From Candidatus Frankia alpina (GTDB taxonomy: Bacteria > Actinomycetota > Actinomycetes > Frankiales > Frankiaceae): 44,026 bases of DNA. The first letter of the stretch is position 1; the number at the start of each line of letters is the position of its first letter. The notes under the pieces are model-generated. The model saw nothing but the letters and a program-made list of their open reading frames with translations, was not told the origin of the DNA and ran no database searches. Below, piece by piece: positions 17,541 to 27,223 of this stretch. Made by a program: the position numbers and the translations under genes. The stretch spans positions 1-44,026 of the forward strand of contig NZ_CADCWT010000013.1 of assembly GCF_902806485.1 (NCBI RefSeq), read 5' to 3'.

Positions 17541-18158
17541 ATGAACACGAGCCAGTCCGACCCGCCGCGCAAGCGGGGCCGCCCCCGCAACCTCGAGCCC
17601 AGCCAGGAGTACCGCGATCGGCTGGAGAACATCGTGCGGGTGGCGGCGGACGTCTTCCAGGCCCACGGGTACGAGGCCGGCTCGCTCGACGACGTCGCCG
17701 CCGCGATGGGCCTGCGCAAGGCCAGCCTCTACTACTACGTCAAGCGCAAGAGCGACCTGCTCCGCCTGGTCTTCGAACGCGCCATCACGGTGGCCCTGAC
17801 CGAGGTCGAGACGCTGGCCCACCTCGCCGACCCGCGCGAACGGCTCGCCGCGCTCATCCGCCACCAGGCGCTGCTCGTCACGCGTGATCCCGCCCTGTTC
17901 GCCGTGTTCTTCGACCAGCGGGCCGGCCTGGAGCACGCCGACCTCGCCGACGTCGGCCGCAAGGAGCACCTCTACCTGCGCCAGTTCATCCTCACGGTCG
18001 AGGCCGCGATGGCGGCCGGGGTGATCGGACCGGGTGACCCCAGGCTCGTGGTCAACGCGATCATCGGCATGACGAGCTGGTCCTACAAGTGGTTCGACAC
18101 CCGGCGCGACTCGCCGGAGACGTTCGCCGACACCTGCGTGGCCCTCGTCCTGCGCTGA
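17541..18158 (+). CDS. TetR-family regulator (KstR2-like), candidate island regulator
   Basis: A 205-residue TetR protein. A basic N-terminus (PPRKRGRPRN) precedes the helix-turn-helix at about residues 28-75 (IVRVAADVFQAHGYEAGSLD, DVAAAMGLRKASLYYYVKRK, SDLLRLVFERA). The ligand domain (LAALIRHQALLVTRDPALFA, VVNAIIGMTSWSYKWF) resembles KstR2-type regulators of steroid-ring catabolism, which sense a CoA thioester. ATG 17541 has GGAGGA nine bases upstream. It lies between the acyl-CoA synthetase and the Liv transporter, both carrying the shared operator dyad, so it is the best candidate for binding TCRACTCRYGRGTYGA. No copy of that dyad is seen directly before this gene. Confidence 0.87.
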   Translation: MNTSQSDPPRKRGRPRNLEPSQEYRDRLENIVRVAADVFQAHGYEAGSLDDVAAAMGLRKASLYYYVKRKSDLLRLVFERAITVALTEVETLAHLADPRERLAALIRHQALLVTRDPALFAVFFDQRAGLEHADLADVGRKEHLYLRQFILTVEAAMAAGVIGPGDPRLVVNAIIGMTSWSYKWFDTRRDSPETFADTCVALVLR

Positions 18159-18271
18159 GCCGGTGGGGGTCCGGGAAGGGCCTGGCTGGGACCGGAGGGG
18201 ACCGAGTGGGGCCGGGTGATGGCCCCCCTGCCCGCGCGCCTGAGCCCGCGTCCATGTGACGCAGATTAATT

Positions 18272-18312
18272 TTTACTCGCGGGTTGACAGAAACCTGCGG
18301 CCCGAATACCTT
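18272..18312 (+). promoter_or_regulatory. Promoter with overlapping operator, Liv transporter operon
   Basis: Operator TTTACTCGCGGGTTGA (18272-18287) overlaps -35 TTGACA (18284-18289); a 17-bp spacer leads to TACCTT (18307-18312). The leader would be long, about 210 nt, to ATG 18531. The rest of the 18159-18530 gap shows nothing I can name. Confidence 0.68.
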
Positions 18313-18530
18313 GCTCCTACCTCGCAGGCCGCAGTGGTCGGCGGCCTCTCCGGGAACGCGATCGGCGTCCCGGGAGGCGGTCGGTTCCGGCGGTCACGGA
18401 TGGCCGCCGACGCGCCTGCGGGCCCGCACGCGGGGCCGGCGGAGTCCACCGGCCCGCCCGCGCACCGCCGCGGCGCACCGCCACCGGTGACCGGGGCCTG
18501 CCAGCCCGCCGGGAACAGGAGCTTGGACAC

Positions 18531-20908
18531 ATGAAGCGACCCCGAACTCCCTTCGTACGATTACGCACGGGCGTTCCCGCTCTCGTGGTGGTGGCCATCC
18601 TCGCGGTGATCCTCGCCAAGGGGGACTACCGGGCCAACTTCTTCTCCGGCGGCGGGTTCGCCCTGGGGGCCCTGGTCGCGGCGATCGCCCTCGGCGTGGT
18701 CGTCACCTACCGTGGGTCCGGGGTGGTCAACCTGGCGGGGACGGCCGTGGCGATGTACGCCGCCTACGTCTACGCCGACCTGCGGGCCCGCGGTGACCTC
18801 TTCCTCCCCCGCTGCCCAACCCGCTCGCGCCCATCGAGGGCATCGTGCACCGGGCGGGCAACGACTCGTTCACGGTGCCGTATTGGCCCACCTCGGTGTC
18901 GTTCGGCGGCGCGATGGGGTTCTGGCCGGCCCTCGTGCTCGCCCTGGTGTTCTGCGCGCTGTTCGGCCTGGTGCTGCATTTCGCGGTGTTCCGGCCGCTG
19001 CGGCACGCGCCCGTCCTGGCCAAGGTGGTCGCCTCGGTCGGCGTGCTGCTGTTCCTGCAGGCCGTCGTCGTCCGGCGGTTTTCCACGACGACCCAGGTCG
19101 TCGGGCCGCTGCCGTTCGTCGACAAGACGCAGGTCGACCTCGGCCTGTCCAAGATCACACAGGAGCAGCTCTTCGTCGTCTGCCTGGTGCTCGTGCTCGC
19201 CGTGGCGCTGTGGGCGCTGTTCCAGCGCAGCCGCTTCGGTCTCGCCGTGCGGGCCGCCGCCGAGAACGAGAAGGGTGCCACGGTCCTCGGGTTCTCCGCC
19301 GACCGGCTCGCCGCGGCGACCTGGGTGCTGTCCACCGTGGTGACCGGGCTGCTCGGCATCTTCGTCGCCTCGGTGAACTCCTCCGTCGACCCGAACACCA
19401 TGCCGGCGCTGATCGTCCCGGCCGTCACCGCGGCCCTGGTCGGCGGCTTCACCTCCTTCGGGTGGACGACGCTGGCCGCCTTCGGCCTCGGCATGCAGGT
19501 CTCGCTGGTGACCTTCCTCGGCGCGAACGAAAGCTGGTTCCCGAAGGCCGACGGGCTGCCCGTGCCCGGGGTCGACCTGCTCGTGCCGCTCGTCGTCATC
19601 GTCGCGGTGCTGGCCCTGCGCGGGCAGTCGCTGCCGACCCGCGGGGTGCTGGGGCCTGGCCGGCTGCCGTTCTTGCCGACGGCGCGGCCGTGGTCGCTGC
19701 GCTACGGCGGTCCGGGGCTGGCCGTCGTCGCGCTGATCCCCGGCGTGTTCTTCCTGTCGCCGGCGATGCGCGACGGGCTGACGAACACGCTGACCGGCAT
19801 CGTCATCTGCCTGTCCATCGTCGTCCTCACCGGCTACATCGGGCAGATCTCGCTGGCCCAGACCAGCTTCGCCGGCCTGTCGGCCTACACCGTCGCGAGC
19901 CTGTCGACGCACCACGGCTGGCCGTTCCCGCTGTCCATCCTCGCCGGCGCCGCGGTCGCGGTCGTCGCCGGCGTGCTCGTGGCGCTGCCCGCGCTGCGGG
20001 TGCGCGGGGTGCACCTCGCGATCGCCACCCTCGCCTTCGCCGTCGCCGTCGACAAGGTCGTGTTCGCCAACTCCTGGATCAACGGCGGGTTCGACGGCGC
20101 GACCGTGACGACGCCGGCGCTCATCCGCTCCCAGGACACCGCCACCCACCACGTCCTCGGCGTCACGATCGGGGACGGCACCCAGCCCAACCCGCTGACC
20201 CTGGTGTTCTGCCTCGTCGTCGTGGTGGCGCTGGGCTACCTCGTCGCGAACCTGCGCCGGTCGCTGACCGGGCGCCAGATGCTGGCCATCCGCTCGAACG
20301 AGCGGGCCGCCGCCGCCGCGGGGGTCAACGTGGCCGCCGTTAAGGTGCTGGCCTTCGGGGTCTCGGCGTTCATCGCCGGGGTCGGCGGCGCGGTCATCGC
20401 CTACCGCACCGGCAACGTCACCCCCGACAAGTTCCTGTACGACAAGTCGCTGATGTTCTTCGCGTTCGCCTACCTCGGCGGGATCGCGAGCGTCACCGGC
20501 GCGGTCACCGGCGGCCTGCTCGTCGGCGGCGGGCTCGGCTTCACGGTCCTCAACCGGGTGTTCGGCCTGCCCGACGAGTTCGTGCTGCTGCTCGGCGGCC
20601 TCGGCCTGGTCGTCACCGCCGTGCTGAACCCCGAGGGCGTCGCCGGCAAGGCCCGCACCGGCCTGCTGGCCCTGCAGCGAAGATTCCGACCTCCTACCCC
20701 GGTGGACCCACCCGCCCGGGTGGACCCACCCACCCCGGCGGAGGCGGCAACCGGTCCCGTCTCATCCACCGAGCCCGCCGCGTCTACCGAGCCCGCCGCG
20801 ACTGTCCCGTCTGCCGCGGCCACCCCGGCTGCGTCCGGGGCCGCTGCCGGCTCGCACGTGAGCGGATCCGCCGGGGCGACGCCCGCGGTGGCGGGGGAGG
20901 CCCGATGA
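18531..20908 (+). CDS. Branched-chain-type ABC transporter permease, LivH-LivM fusion, one frameshift near 18805
   Basis: Inner-membrane permease in which LivH-like (about residues 1-300) and LivM-like (about 320-640) halves form one polypeptide of about 790 residues. Many membrane segments are visible, e.g. ALVVVAILAVILAKG, FALGALVAAIALGVVVTYRG, VASVGVLLFLQAVVV, GIVICLSIVVLTGYIGQISL, and AQTSFAGLSAYTVASL. The EAA-like loops LAVRAAAENEKGATVLG and MLAIRSNERAAAAAGVN contact the ATPases. The first 93 codons (to LFLP) are in a different frame from the rest; one C is missing (or two added) in a C5 run near 18805. As written the protein would be cut after the third membrane segment. The C-terminal tail (residues about 730-790) is Pro/Ala-rich with STEPAASTEPAAT repeats. 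The stop overlaps livG (ATGA). Confidence 0.8.
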
Positions 20909-21657
20909 CCGAGCTGTTGCGCACCGAGGCGATGAGCGTCGTCTACGGCGGCCTGCACGCCGTCAACGGGCTGGACCTGCGGGTCGACGAGGGCCGTCTG
21001 GTGGGGCTCATCGGCCCCAACGGCGCCGGTAAGACGAGCTTCATCGACGGCATCTCCGGCTTCACCCGGACCCAGGGTGCGATCTACTTCCGCGGGAAGC
21101 GCGTCGACCGCGAGCCGGCCCACCGCCGGGCCCGCCTGGGCCTCGGCCGCACCTGGCAGTCGCTGGAACTGTTTGAGGACCTCACCGTCCGGGAGAACCT
21201 CTAGGCCGGCGCCGAGCGGCAGACGGTCGGCGGGTTCCTGCTCGACCTGGTCCGTCCCGGCCGCCGCCGCGACCAGTCCGACGTGGACTGGGCGCTGGAC
21301 GTCCTCGGCATCGCCCACCTCGCCGACCGGCTGCCCACCGAGATCAGCCACGGCCAGCGCAAGCTGGTCGGCGCCGGGCGCACCCTCGCCGCCCGGCCCG
21401 CGCTGATCTGCATGGACGAGCCGGCCGCCGGGCTCGACACCACCGAGTCGGAGCAGTTCGGCCGCCGGCTACGCCGCATCGTCGAGGCCGGCGTGTCGAT
21501 CCTGCTCGTCGACCACGACATGGGGCTGGTGATGGGGGTGTGCGACGAGGTCTACGTCATCGAGTTCGGGACGAGGATCGCCCACGGCACGCCGACGGAG
21601 GTCGTCGCCGACGAGCGCGTCCGGGCGGCCTACCTCGGCACGAAGGCGGGTACATGA
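20905..21657 (+). pseudogene. Branched-chain-type ABC transporter ATPase (LivG-like) with in-frame TAG
   Basis: ATPase subunit energising the Liv-type importer. Walker [21 protein letters not shown], the Q-loop area [20 protein letters not shown], the signature-like [16 protein letters not shown], Walker [14 protein letters not shown] and the H-loop [15 protein letters not shown] are all present in one frame. A TAG at 21202-21204, directly after VRENL, interrupts it; the frame resumes unchanged with [16 protein letters not shown]-to-TAG transition is the simplest cause. Without readthrough, only 99 residues without signature or Walker B are made. Start and stop overlap both neighbours (ATGA on each side). 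Confidence 0.85.
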
Positions 21658-22463
21658 GCGCACTGCTGGAGATCGACGGGCTGTACTCCGGCTACGCCGG
21701 CGTCGCGATGGTCCGTGACCTGAACCTGACCGTGCACGCCGGGGAGATTGTGGCCCTGCTGGGCCCGAACGGGGCGGGCAAGACCACGACGCTGCTGACC
21801 ACCTCGGGCCTGAACCCGGCGATGAAGGGCGACATCCGGGTCTTCGGCCGCTCGATCCGGGGCCGCCCGGCGCATCGGGCACCCCGCGAGGGGCTCGCCC
21901 ACGTGCTGGAGGACCGCTCGCTGTTCTACCAGCTCACGGTGGCCGAGAACCTCCGGCTTGCCGCCGCGCGCAGCCGGGGCGACCTCGACCGGGCGCTGTC
22001 GTACTTCCCGGCGCTGGAGCCGCTGCTGGGCCGGCGGGCGGGGCTGCTGTCCGGCGGCGAGCAGCAGATGCTGGCCATGGCCAGGGCCCTGACCTCGAAG
22101 CCACGCCTGCTGATGGTGGACGAGATGAGCCTCGGTCTGGCCCCCGTCATCGTCGAACGCCTGCTGCCGGTGCTGCGCCGCATCGTCGACGACACCGGCG
22201 CGGGGGTGCTGCTCGTCGAGCAGCACGTGCACCTCGCCCTGGAGGTCGCCGACCGGGCCGCCGTGCTGGTCCACGGAGATCTGGTCGCCAGCGGCACCAC
22301 CGCGGAGATCGCCGGGCGTGCCGCCGCCCTCGAAGAGACCTACCTCGGCGCCGACGCCAGCCCCGATGCCAGCCCCGATGCCAGCCGTACTGCCGGCCCC
22401 GACGACCGTCCCGACGACCCGGAAACCGACCCGGAAGCTGACCGGAAGGATCACGATGAGTGA
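21654..22463 (+). CDS. Branched-chain-type ABC transporter ATPase (LivF-like)
   Basis: Second ATPase of the importer, 269 residues. Walker [21 protein letters not shown] at about residues 34-53, Q-loop region [20 protein letters not shown], signature [16 protein letters not shown], Walker [15 protein letters not shown] and H-loop [16 protein letters not shown] are all intact. The tail beyond residue 230 is acidic and repetitive ([11 protein letters not shown]), encoded by a 12-bp repeat at about 22357-22386. It overlaps the following thiolase by 8 bp, so the thiolase belongs to the transporter operon. Confidence 0.9.
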   Translation: MSALLEIDGLYSGYAGVAMVRDLNLTVHAGEIVALLGPNGAGKTTTLLTTSGLNPAMKGDIRVFGRSIRGRPAHRAPREGLAHVLEDRSLFYQLTVAENLRLAAARSRGDLDRALSYFPALEPLLGRRAGLLSGGEQQMLAMARALTSKPRLLMVDEMSLGLAPVIVERLLPVLRRIVDDTGAGVLLVEQHVHLALEVADRAAVLVHGDLVASGTTAEIAGRAAALEETYLGADASPDASPDASRTAGPDDRPDDPETDPEADRKDHDE

Positions 22464-23696
22464 GGCCTGGATTCTCGACGGCGTGCGGTCACCCCGCGGC
22501 AAGGGCCGGCCCACCGGCTCGCTGCACCACCTGCATCCGCAGGAGCTGCTCGGCCAGCTCCTGCGCGCGCTTGCCGACCGCGTCGGCTTCGACCCGCAGC
22601 TCGTCGACGACGTGGTGATGGGCAACGGCAACGCTGTCGGCGACTACGGCGGCGACATCGCCCGGATGGCGGTACTCGCGGCCGGCTGGCCGGACACGGT
22701 GGCGGGCGTGACGCTGAACCGGTGGTGCGGGTCCGGTCAGCAGGCCGTCACCTTCGCGGCGATGGGGGTGGCGTCCGGGCATCAGGGGCTCGTGCTCGCC
22801 GGCGGCGTGGACATGATGTCGCGCTGGCCCGCCGAGGAGGGGCCGATGGACTTCTCGGCCGGCAACCCGGCGGTGCGGGCCAGGTTTCCGCAGGTCCCCC
22901 AAGGGGTGTCCGCCGACCTGATCGCGACGATCGAGGGGTTAACCCGCGACGACGTCGACGCGTTCGCCGCGCGCAGCCAGCAGCGGGCCGCCGCCGCGAT
23001 CGAGCAGGGCCGCTTCGCCCGCAGCGTGGTGCCCATCGTCGACGCCGACGGCTCCGTCGCTCTCGACCATGACGAACATCCCCGGCCGGGCACCGCTCCG
23101 CAGACGCTGGCGAAGCTGGCGCCGTCGTTCGCAGCCCTGGGGCGCGCCGTGTTCACCGACTACGGGTACGACCGGGCCTTCGGCGAAATGGTCCGCGACG
23201 TCTACCCGGACGTCAAAGAGGTCGACTACGTCCACCACGCCGGCAACTCGTCGGGCATCGTGGACGGCGCGGCCGTGCTCGCGCTCGCCTCGCCCGAGTT
23301 CGCGCGGGCGCACGGCCTGCGCCCGCGGGCCCGGGTGGTGATGAGCGCGGTCGTCGGCGCGGAGCCGGTGATCATGCTGACCGCGCCCGGCCCGGCCCGG
23401 CCTCGCGCCGCTGCCTGGCGCGGGCCGGGATGGCGGTGGACGACGTCGACCTGTGGGAGATCAACGAGGCGTTCGCCGCCGTCCCGCTGAAGACGATGCG
23501 CGACCTCGATCTCGATCCCGAGAAGGTCAACGTCAACGGCGGGGCGATCGCGCTCGGCCATCCGATCGGCGCGACCGGCGGCATGCTCCTGCAGACCGCC
23601 CTCGACGAGCTGGAACGCCGCGACCTCGCGACCGTGCTCGTCACCATGTGCACCGGCGGCGGCATGGGGACCGCGACGATCATCGAGCGGATCTGA
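22456..23696 (+). pseudogene. Thiolase (acetyl-CoA acetyltransferase type), broken by a 5-bp duplication
   Basis: Classical thiolase of about 411 residues that cleaves a 3-oxoacyl-CoA. Catalytic features are all encoded: nucleophilic Cys in [44 protein letters not shown], the [15 protein letters not shown] histidine motif and the second Cys in [12 protein letters not shown]. At about 23387-23402 the unit CGGCC is present in one copy too many (CCCGGCCCGGCCCGGCC), shifting the frame just before [14 protein letters not shown], so as written the C-terminal third is lost. ATG 22456 overlaps the livF stop. Slippage on the CGGCC unit could in principle switch the gene on and off. Confidence 0.85.
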
Positions 23697-23793
23697 CCGC
23701 GCCGAGCAGGTCTGGACGAAAGCGCCGCAACGGCGATCAGGGTGGCGGGCGGGTCCGCGGGGATCCGCCCGCCCCGGGGTGTGGAGGCAGACG

Positions 23794-25012
23794 ATGGGCA
23801 GAATCCTCGAGGGCATCAAGGTCGTGGAAGTGGCGATGTTCGCGTTCGTGCCGTCGGCCGGCGCCGCGCTCGCCGACTGGGGCGCGGACGTCGTCAAGAT
23901 CGAGCATCCCGAGACCGGTGACCCGGTTCGGGCGTTGTCGTCCTACGGCTTCGGCCCCGGCGACGGCGGCGTGACGACACTGTGGGAGGTGTTCAACCGC
24001 GGCAAGCGGGGCGTCGGCATCGACATCGCCACCCCCGACGGGCTCGAACTGCTGATGTGCCTCATCGACGAGGCGGACGTGTTCATCACCAGCTTCATGC
24101 AGCCGGCCCGGGAGCGCCTCGGCATCGACGTCGACCAGGTCCACGCCCGCAACCCGCGCATCGTCTACGGCCGCGGCACCGGCCAGGGGCCCGTCGGCCC
24201 CGACGCGGACAAGGGCGGCTTCGACGGCATCTCCTACTGGAGCCGGTCGGGGGCCAGCACCGCGTCGGTGCCGCCGGGCTACGACTTCCCGATCCTGCTG
24301 CCCGGCCCCGCCTACGGCGACATCCAGAGCGGGATGTTCCTGGCCGGCGGCATCGCCGGGGCGCTCTACCAGCGGGAACGGACCGGCCGGGGCAGCGTCG
24401 TCGACGTGTCGCTGTTCGGCTCCGGGCTGTGGGCGATGCAGCCCTCCATCGCGGGCGCCGCGGCGATCGGCGCGGACAACATCGTCCAGCTCGACCGCCG
24501 CCGCCCGCCGAACCCGCTGACGAACCTGTACCGGACGGCCGACGGCCGCTTCTTCGTGCTCGGGATGTTACAGGCCGACCGCTACTGGCCCGGCCTGTGC
24601 GCGGCGCTCGGCCACCCGCAGCTGGCCGTCGACGAGCGGTTCACCACCCTGGCCCTGCGCACCGAGCATTCCGAGGCGTGCGTCGCGGCCCTCGACGCCG
24701 CCTTCGCCGCCATGAGCTACGACGAGCTGGTCAAGGCCCTCGACAGCCAGGGAGGGCCAGTGGTCGCCGATCGCCGTCCCCGGCGACACCCTCACCGACC
24801 CGCAGGCGCTGGCCAACGGCTACGTCCAGCAGGTCGACTACCCGGGCGGCGCGCGGCTGCCGCTGGTCCCGGTGCCCGCCCGGGTCGACGGCGACCTGCC
24901 CGTCCTCACCCCGGCGCCCACCCTCGGGGAGCACACCGACGAGGTCATCACGGCGCTCGGCCGCTCCGAGGAGGAGCTCATCAACCTCAAGATCGCCGGC
25001 GTGATCTCCTGA
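23794..25012 (+). pseudogene. CaiB/BaiF (class III) CoA-transferase, frameshifted near 24753
   Basis: CoA-transferase of about 405 residues. N-terminal ILEGIKVVEVAMFAFVPSAG, LADWGADVVKIEHPETGDPV, and NRGKRGVGIDIATPDG; the family aspartate context is in VYGRGTGQGPVGPDADKGGF; then GGIAGALYQRERTGRGSVVD. ATG 23794 has GGAGG six bases upstream. At 24750-24760 one extra G in CAGGGAGGG moves the reading frame. Removing it gives SQEGQWSPIAVPGDTLTDPQ and continues to NLKIAGVIS with TGA at 25010-25012. As written, the upstream frame instead runs on into the next gene and creates an artificial 846-residue fusion. Confidence 0.83.
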
Positions 25013-26319
25013 TGACCGCCGTCACCCGCGGGATCGACGCGGGCGTGCTGCGCTCGCTGCTGGCAGCGGGACGCAACCCCACCCTCGCCGCTTCCGCTCC
25101 CGCCCTCGCCACCTCTGCCCTCGCCGAGGTCGACATCGTCGACCTGCACCGGCTCAAGGGCGGCTACTCCCGCGAGATGTGGTCGTTCGACGCGGTGACC
25201 CACGACGGTGTGGTCCACCCGCTGATCCTGTGCGCGGACTCCGCCGCCGGCGTCGTCGGCGCGGGCGGGCGGACCCTCGGCCGCCCCGCGGAGGCCGCTC
25301 TGCTGCACACCCTGCACGCCGCAGGCCGGCCGGTGCCCGATGTGGTGGGCAGCGGCGACGGCGTGGCAGGAGGTCCCGGCGAGGAACTCGGCCGCCCGTA
25401 CCTGGTGATGGAGCGATGCAGCGGCACGGCCGCGATCGGGCCGCTGCACCGCGACCCCTGGTATGTGCGGCACCGGGCGGAGCTTGCCGCCTGGTACGCC
25501 GAGACGCTGGCCGCGATCCACGCCGCCGACGTGCCGGCGGACATCCTCGGCGGCCGGCCGGACCCGGCGCGGGTCGCCGGCGGGGAGCTGGCCAGGTGGA
25601 GCGGCGAGCTGTGCGCGACCCCCCAGGCGCACACCGCCGTGCTGGACCGCGCGCTGGGCTGGCTCGCCGCGAACCCCCCACCCCCGCCCGAGCGGGTCAC
25701 CCTGCTTCACGGCGACTACCGGACCGGCAATATCCTGCATGGTCACGGTGACGGTGACCCCAGCGGGCTGCGCACGGTGCTGGACTGGGAGATGGCCCAC
25801 TTCGGGGACCCGCTGGAGGACCTCGCCTGGGCGCAGCTCGTCTGCTGGCGGGTCGGTACCGACCGGGTCGGCGGCCTGGTGGACCTGGTGCGCTGGCCGG
25901 AGCTCTACGGCGCCGCCGCCGGCCGGGCACCCGACCTCGCGGCCCTGCGGTGGTGGGAGGTGCTGGGTTCGGTGAAGATGGCCTGCCTGGTGTGGCGGGC
26001 CGCCGAGGCCGTCGCCGCGCCCGCCGAGCGCGCCCTGCTGGAACGCCTCTTCGCCGACCTGGGTACCGAACTCGACCGCCGCCTACTGCCGCCTGACCGC
26101 CGTCCCGCCGCGCCGCGACCGGCCGGACCGGCACCGACGGACGTGGTACGGGCGGACGCAGCCCAGGCGGACGCGGTACTGGCGGGCGGAGCACAGGCGG
26201 ACGGAGCAGCGATGACCGACGGGGGACGGCGGGCCGACGTGGGGCCCGCGACGGAGTCGTTCGAGGTGCGGGGGGTGCGTAACGGCGGTCGTCTGGGACC
26301 GAGGCGTGCTCGACGGTGA
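25012..26319 (+). CDS. Aminoglycoside-phosphotransferase-fold kinase (ACAD10/11-N-like)
   Basis: Protein-kinase-like phosphotransferase of about 435 residues. Seen: LKGGYSREMWSFDAV (nucleotide-binding loop), GRPYLVMERCSG, AAIHAADVPAD, the catalytic loop LLHGDYRTGNILHG and the metal-binding VLDWEMAHFGDPLEDLAW. Members near acyl-CoA genes resemble the kinase domain of ACAD10/11, which phosphorylates hydroxyacyl-CoA so that it can be dehydrated; that role here is inferred. ATG 25012 shares one base with the CoA-transferase stop (TGATG). The last 80 or so residues are low-complexity with ADAAQADAVLAGGAQADGA, and the frame runs into the start of the next small gene, so the original stop may have been lost. 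Confidence 0.82.
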   Translation: MTAVTRGIDAGVLRSLLAAGRNPTLAASAPALATSALAEVDIVDLHRLKGGYSREMWSFDAVTHDGVVHPLILCADSAAGVVGAGGRTLGRPAEAALLHTLHAAGRPVPDVVGSGDGVAGGPGEELGRPYLVMERCSGTAAIGPLHRDPWYVRHRAELAAWYAETLAAIHAADVPADILGGRPDPARVAGGELARWSGELCATPQAHTAVLDRALGWLAANPPPPPERVTLLHGDYRTGNILHGHGDGDPSGLRTVLDWEMAHFGDPLEDLAWAQLVCWRVGTDRVGGLVDLVRWPELYGAAAGRAPDLAALRWWEVLGSVKMACLVWRAAEAVAAPAERALLERLFADLGTELDRRLLPPDRRPAAPRPAGPAPTDVVRADAAQADAVLAGGAQADGAAMTDGGRRADVGPATESFEVRGVRNGGRLGPRRARR

Positions 26320-26497
26320 CCCGCCCACCATCGACCTCGTCGAGGTCGAGGCCGATCTCGTCGCCGAGTCCCGGCGCGATCCCCTCCAGCGTCGCCGCGA
26401 CGGGGGCGGCGGTGGCGGCGCGGCCGCGGTCGCAGTGAACGATCCCGAGTCCGCGTTCGCGCTCGTAGTCCGCACCTGGACCGGGTCGTCCAGGTGA
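26212..26497 (+). pseudogene. Small hypothetical protein, frameshifted
   Basis: ATG 26212 behind GGAGCAGCG reads MTDGGRRADVGPATESFEVR in the same frame as the kinase. A shift in the G6 run near 26275 then leads to TAVVWDRGVLDGDPPTIDLV and EVEADLVAESRRD, ending DPESAFALVVRTWTGSSR. The second part has strong G/C third-position bias and an acidic beta-strand look, so I take it as coding, but I do not recognise the family. It may be a separate gene or the C-terminus of a fusion with the kinase. Confidence 0.4.
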
Positions 26498-26742
26498 CGA
26501 CCCCGGCACGGCCCCGGCCGTCGCGCTAGCCGATCGAGTTTTCTCTACCCTCCGATCTACCCTCCGACCACGAGCATGCGCCGGTGACAGGCCGGCCGAG
26601 GTGGGCGGGCGGGATGGGTTGCGGTGCGGTCTGCGTGATCCGCTGGTGTCGGACCGCGCAGAACGCACCGCACCGGCCCCCGCCCCGGTGCCGACGTACT
26701 CGCGGTACCGCTCCACGCATCCGAGCGCCGGTCCAGTCTGAT

Positions 26743-26769
26743 GATCACGATGTTCCGCAGAACTGCGCC
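26743..26769 (+). repeat. GATCA..GTTCCGC dispersed motif, copy 3
   Basis: GATCACGATGTTCCGCAGAA then CTGCGCC, related to the copies at 8543, 8964 and 30381. It lies in the 26498-27223 gap, which holds no gene I can support. Confidence 0.5.
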
Positions 26770-26828
26770 ACGGTCCTCGCGCCTGCGTGGTTGTTCGCCG
26801 AGGCCCGGGTCGAGGCTCGGCCATTTAG

Positions 26829-27120
26829 TTACTTGCGGTGACGGGTGAGTGGGGGCGTGCGGGGGGCCGGTGTCATGTGGTCCTTTGGTATGGACAAACA
26901 GGACGCCGAACCCACCAGAGGAACCACATCGGCGCTCACCCACGCATCCATCCCGAACACCCGCCAGCCGCCGCCACGCTCCGCGGTCGCCGCCGCGGCC
27001 CGCTCGACCTCTGAGGCATCACCGACGCGCCGCCCCGACCTCGGACCGGTCCTCCCGCCACCGCCACCGCCACGAACCACGAACCACGTGACACGGTCAT
27101 TCGGATTCCGCGGAACCGCG
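26829..27120 (-). repeat. Dispersed repeat, copy B (partner at 8707-8925)
   Basis: Similar to copy A over the block GGACGCCGAACCCACCAGAG to CCGAACACC, then again around the CACGTGACACGGTCAT and TTCCGCGGAACCGC segments, with extra sequence in the middle here. The minus-strand peptide DAWVSADVVPLVGSASCLSI followed by PKD matches the one in copy A. The element sits between a kinase operon and the amidohydrolase terminator. Confidence 0.6.
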
Positions 27121-27148
27121 CCGTGCTGCCGGGCCAGGAGATCGACGG

Positions 27149-27180
27149 AAGGCCCGGGCACCGCACGGTGCCCGGGCCTT
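27149..27180 (-). terminator. Hairpin downstream of the amidohydrolase gene
   Basis: AAGGCCCGGGCACC and its exact reverse complement, separated by the loop GCAC, form a perfect 14-bp stem 44 bp after the amidohydrolase stop codon. There is no long U tract, as is common in actinomycetes. Confidence 0.75.
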
Positions 27181-27223
27181 CTCGGCGGCCGGTGGGCCGG
27201 TGGCTGCGGCCGGGTCGTGCGGT

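Noticed and set aside
23779..26319. A single 846-residue reading frame joining a CoA-transferase and a kinase
   Set aside because: The join is produced by one extra G near 24753. The true CoA-transferase C-terminus is in another frame, with its own stop overlapping the kinase ATG.
26330..26490. Minus-strand coding signal (GLGIVHCDRGRAATAAPVAA)
   Set aside because: The plus strand gives a more protein-like acidic frame, continuous with an upstream start; the minus-strand frame is its complement.
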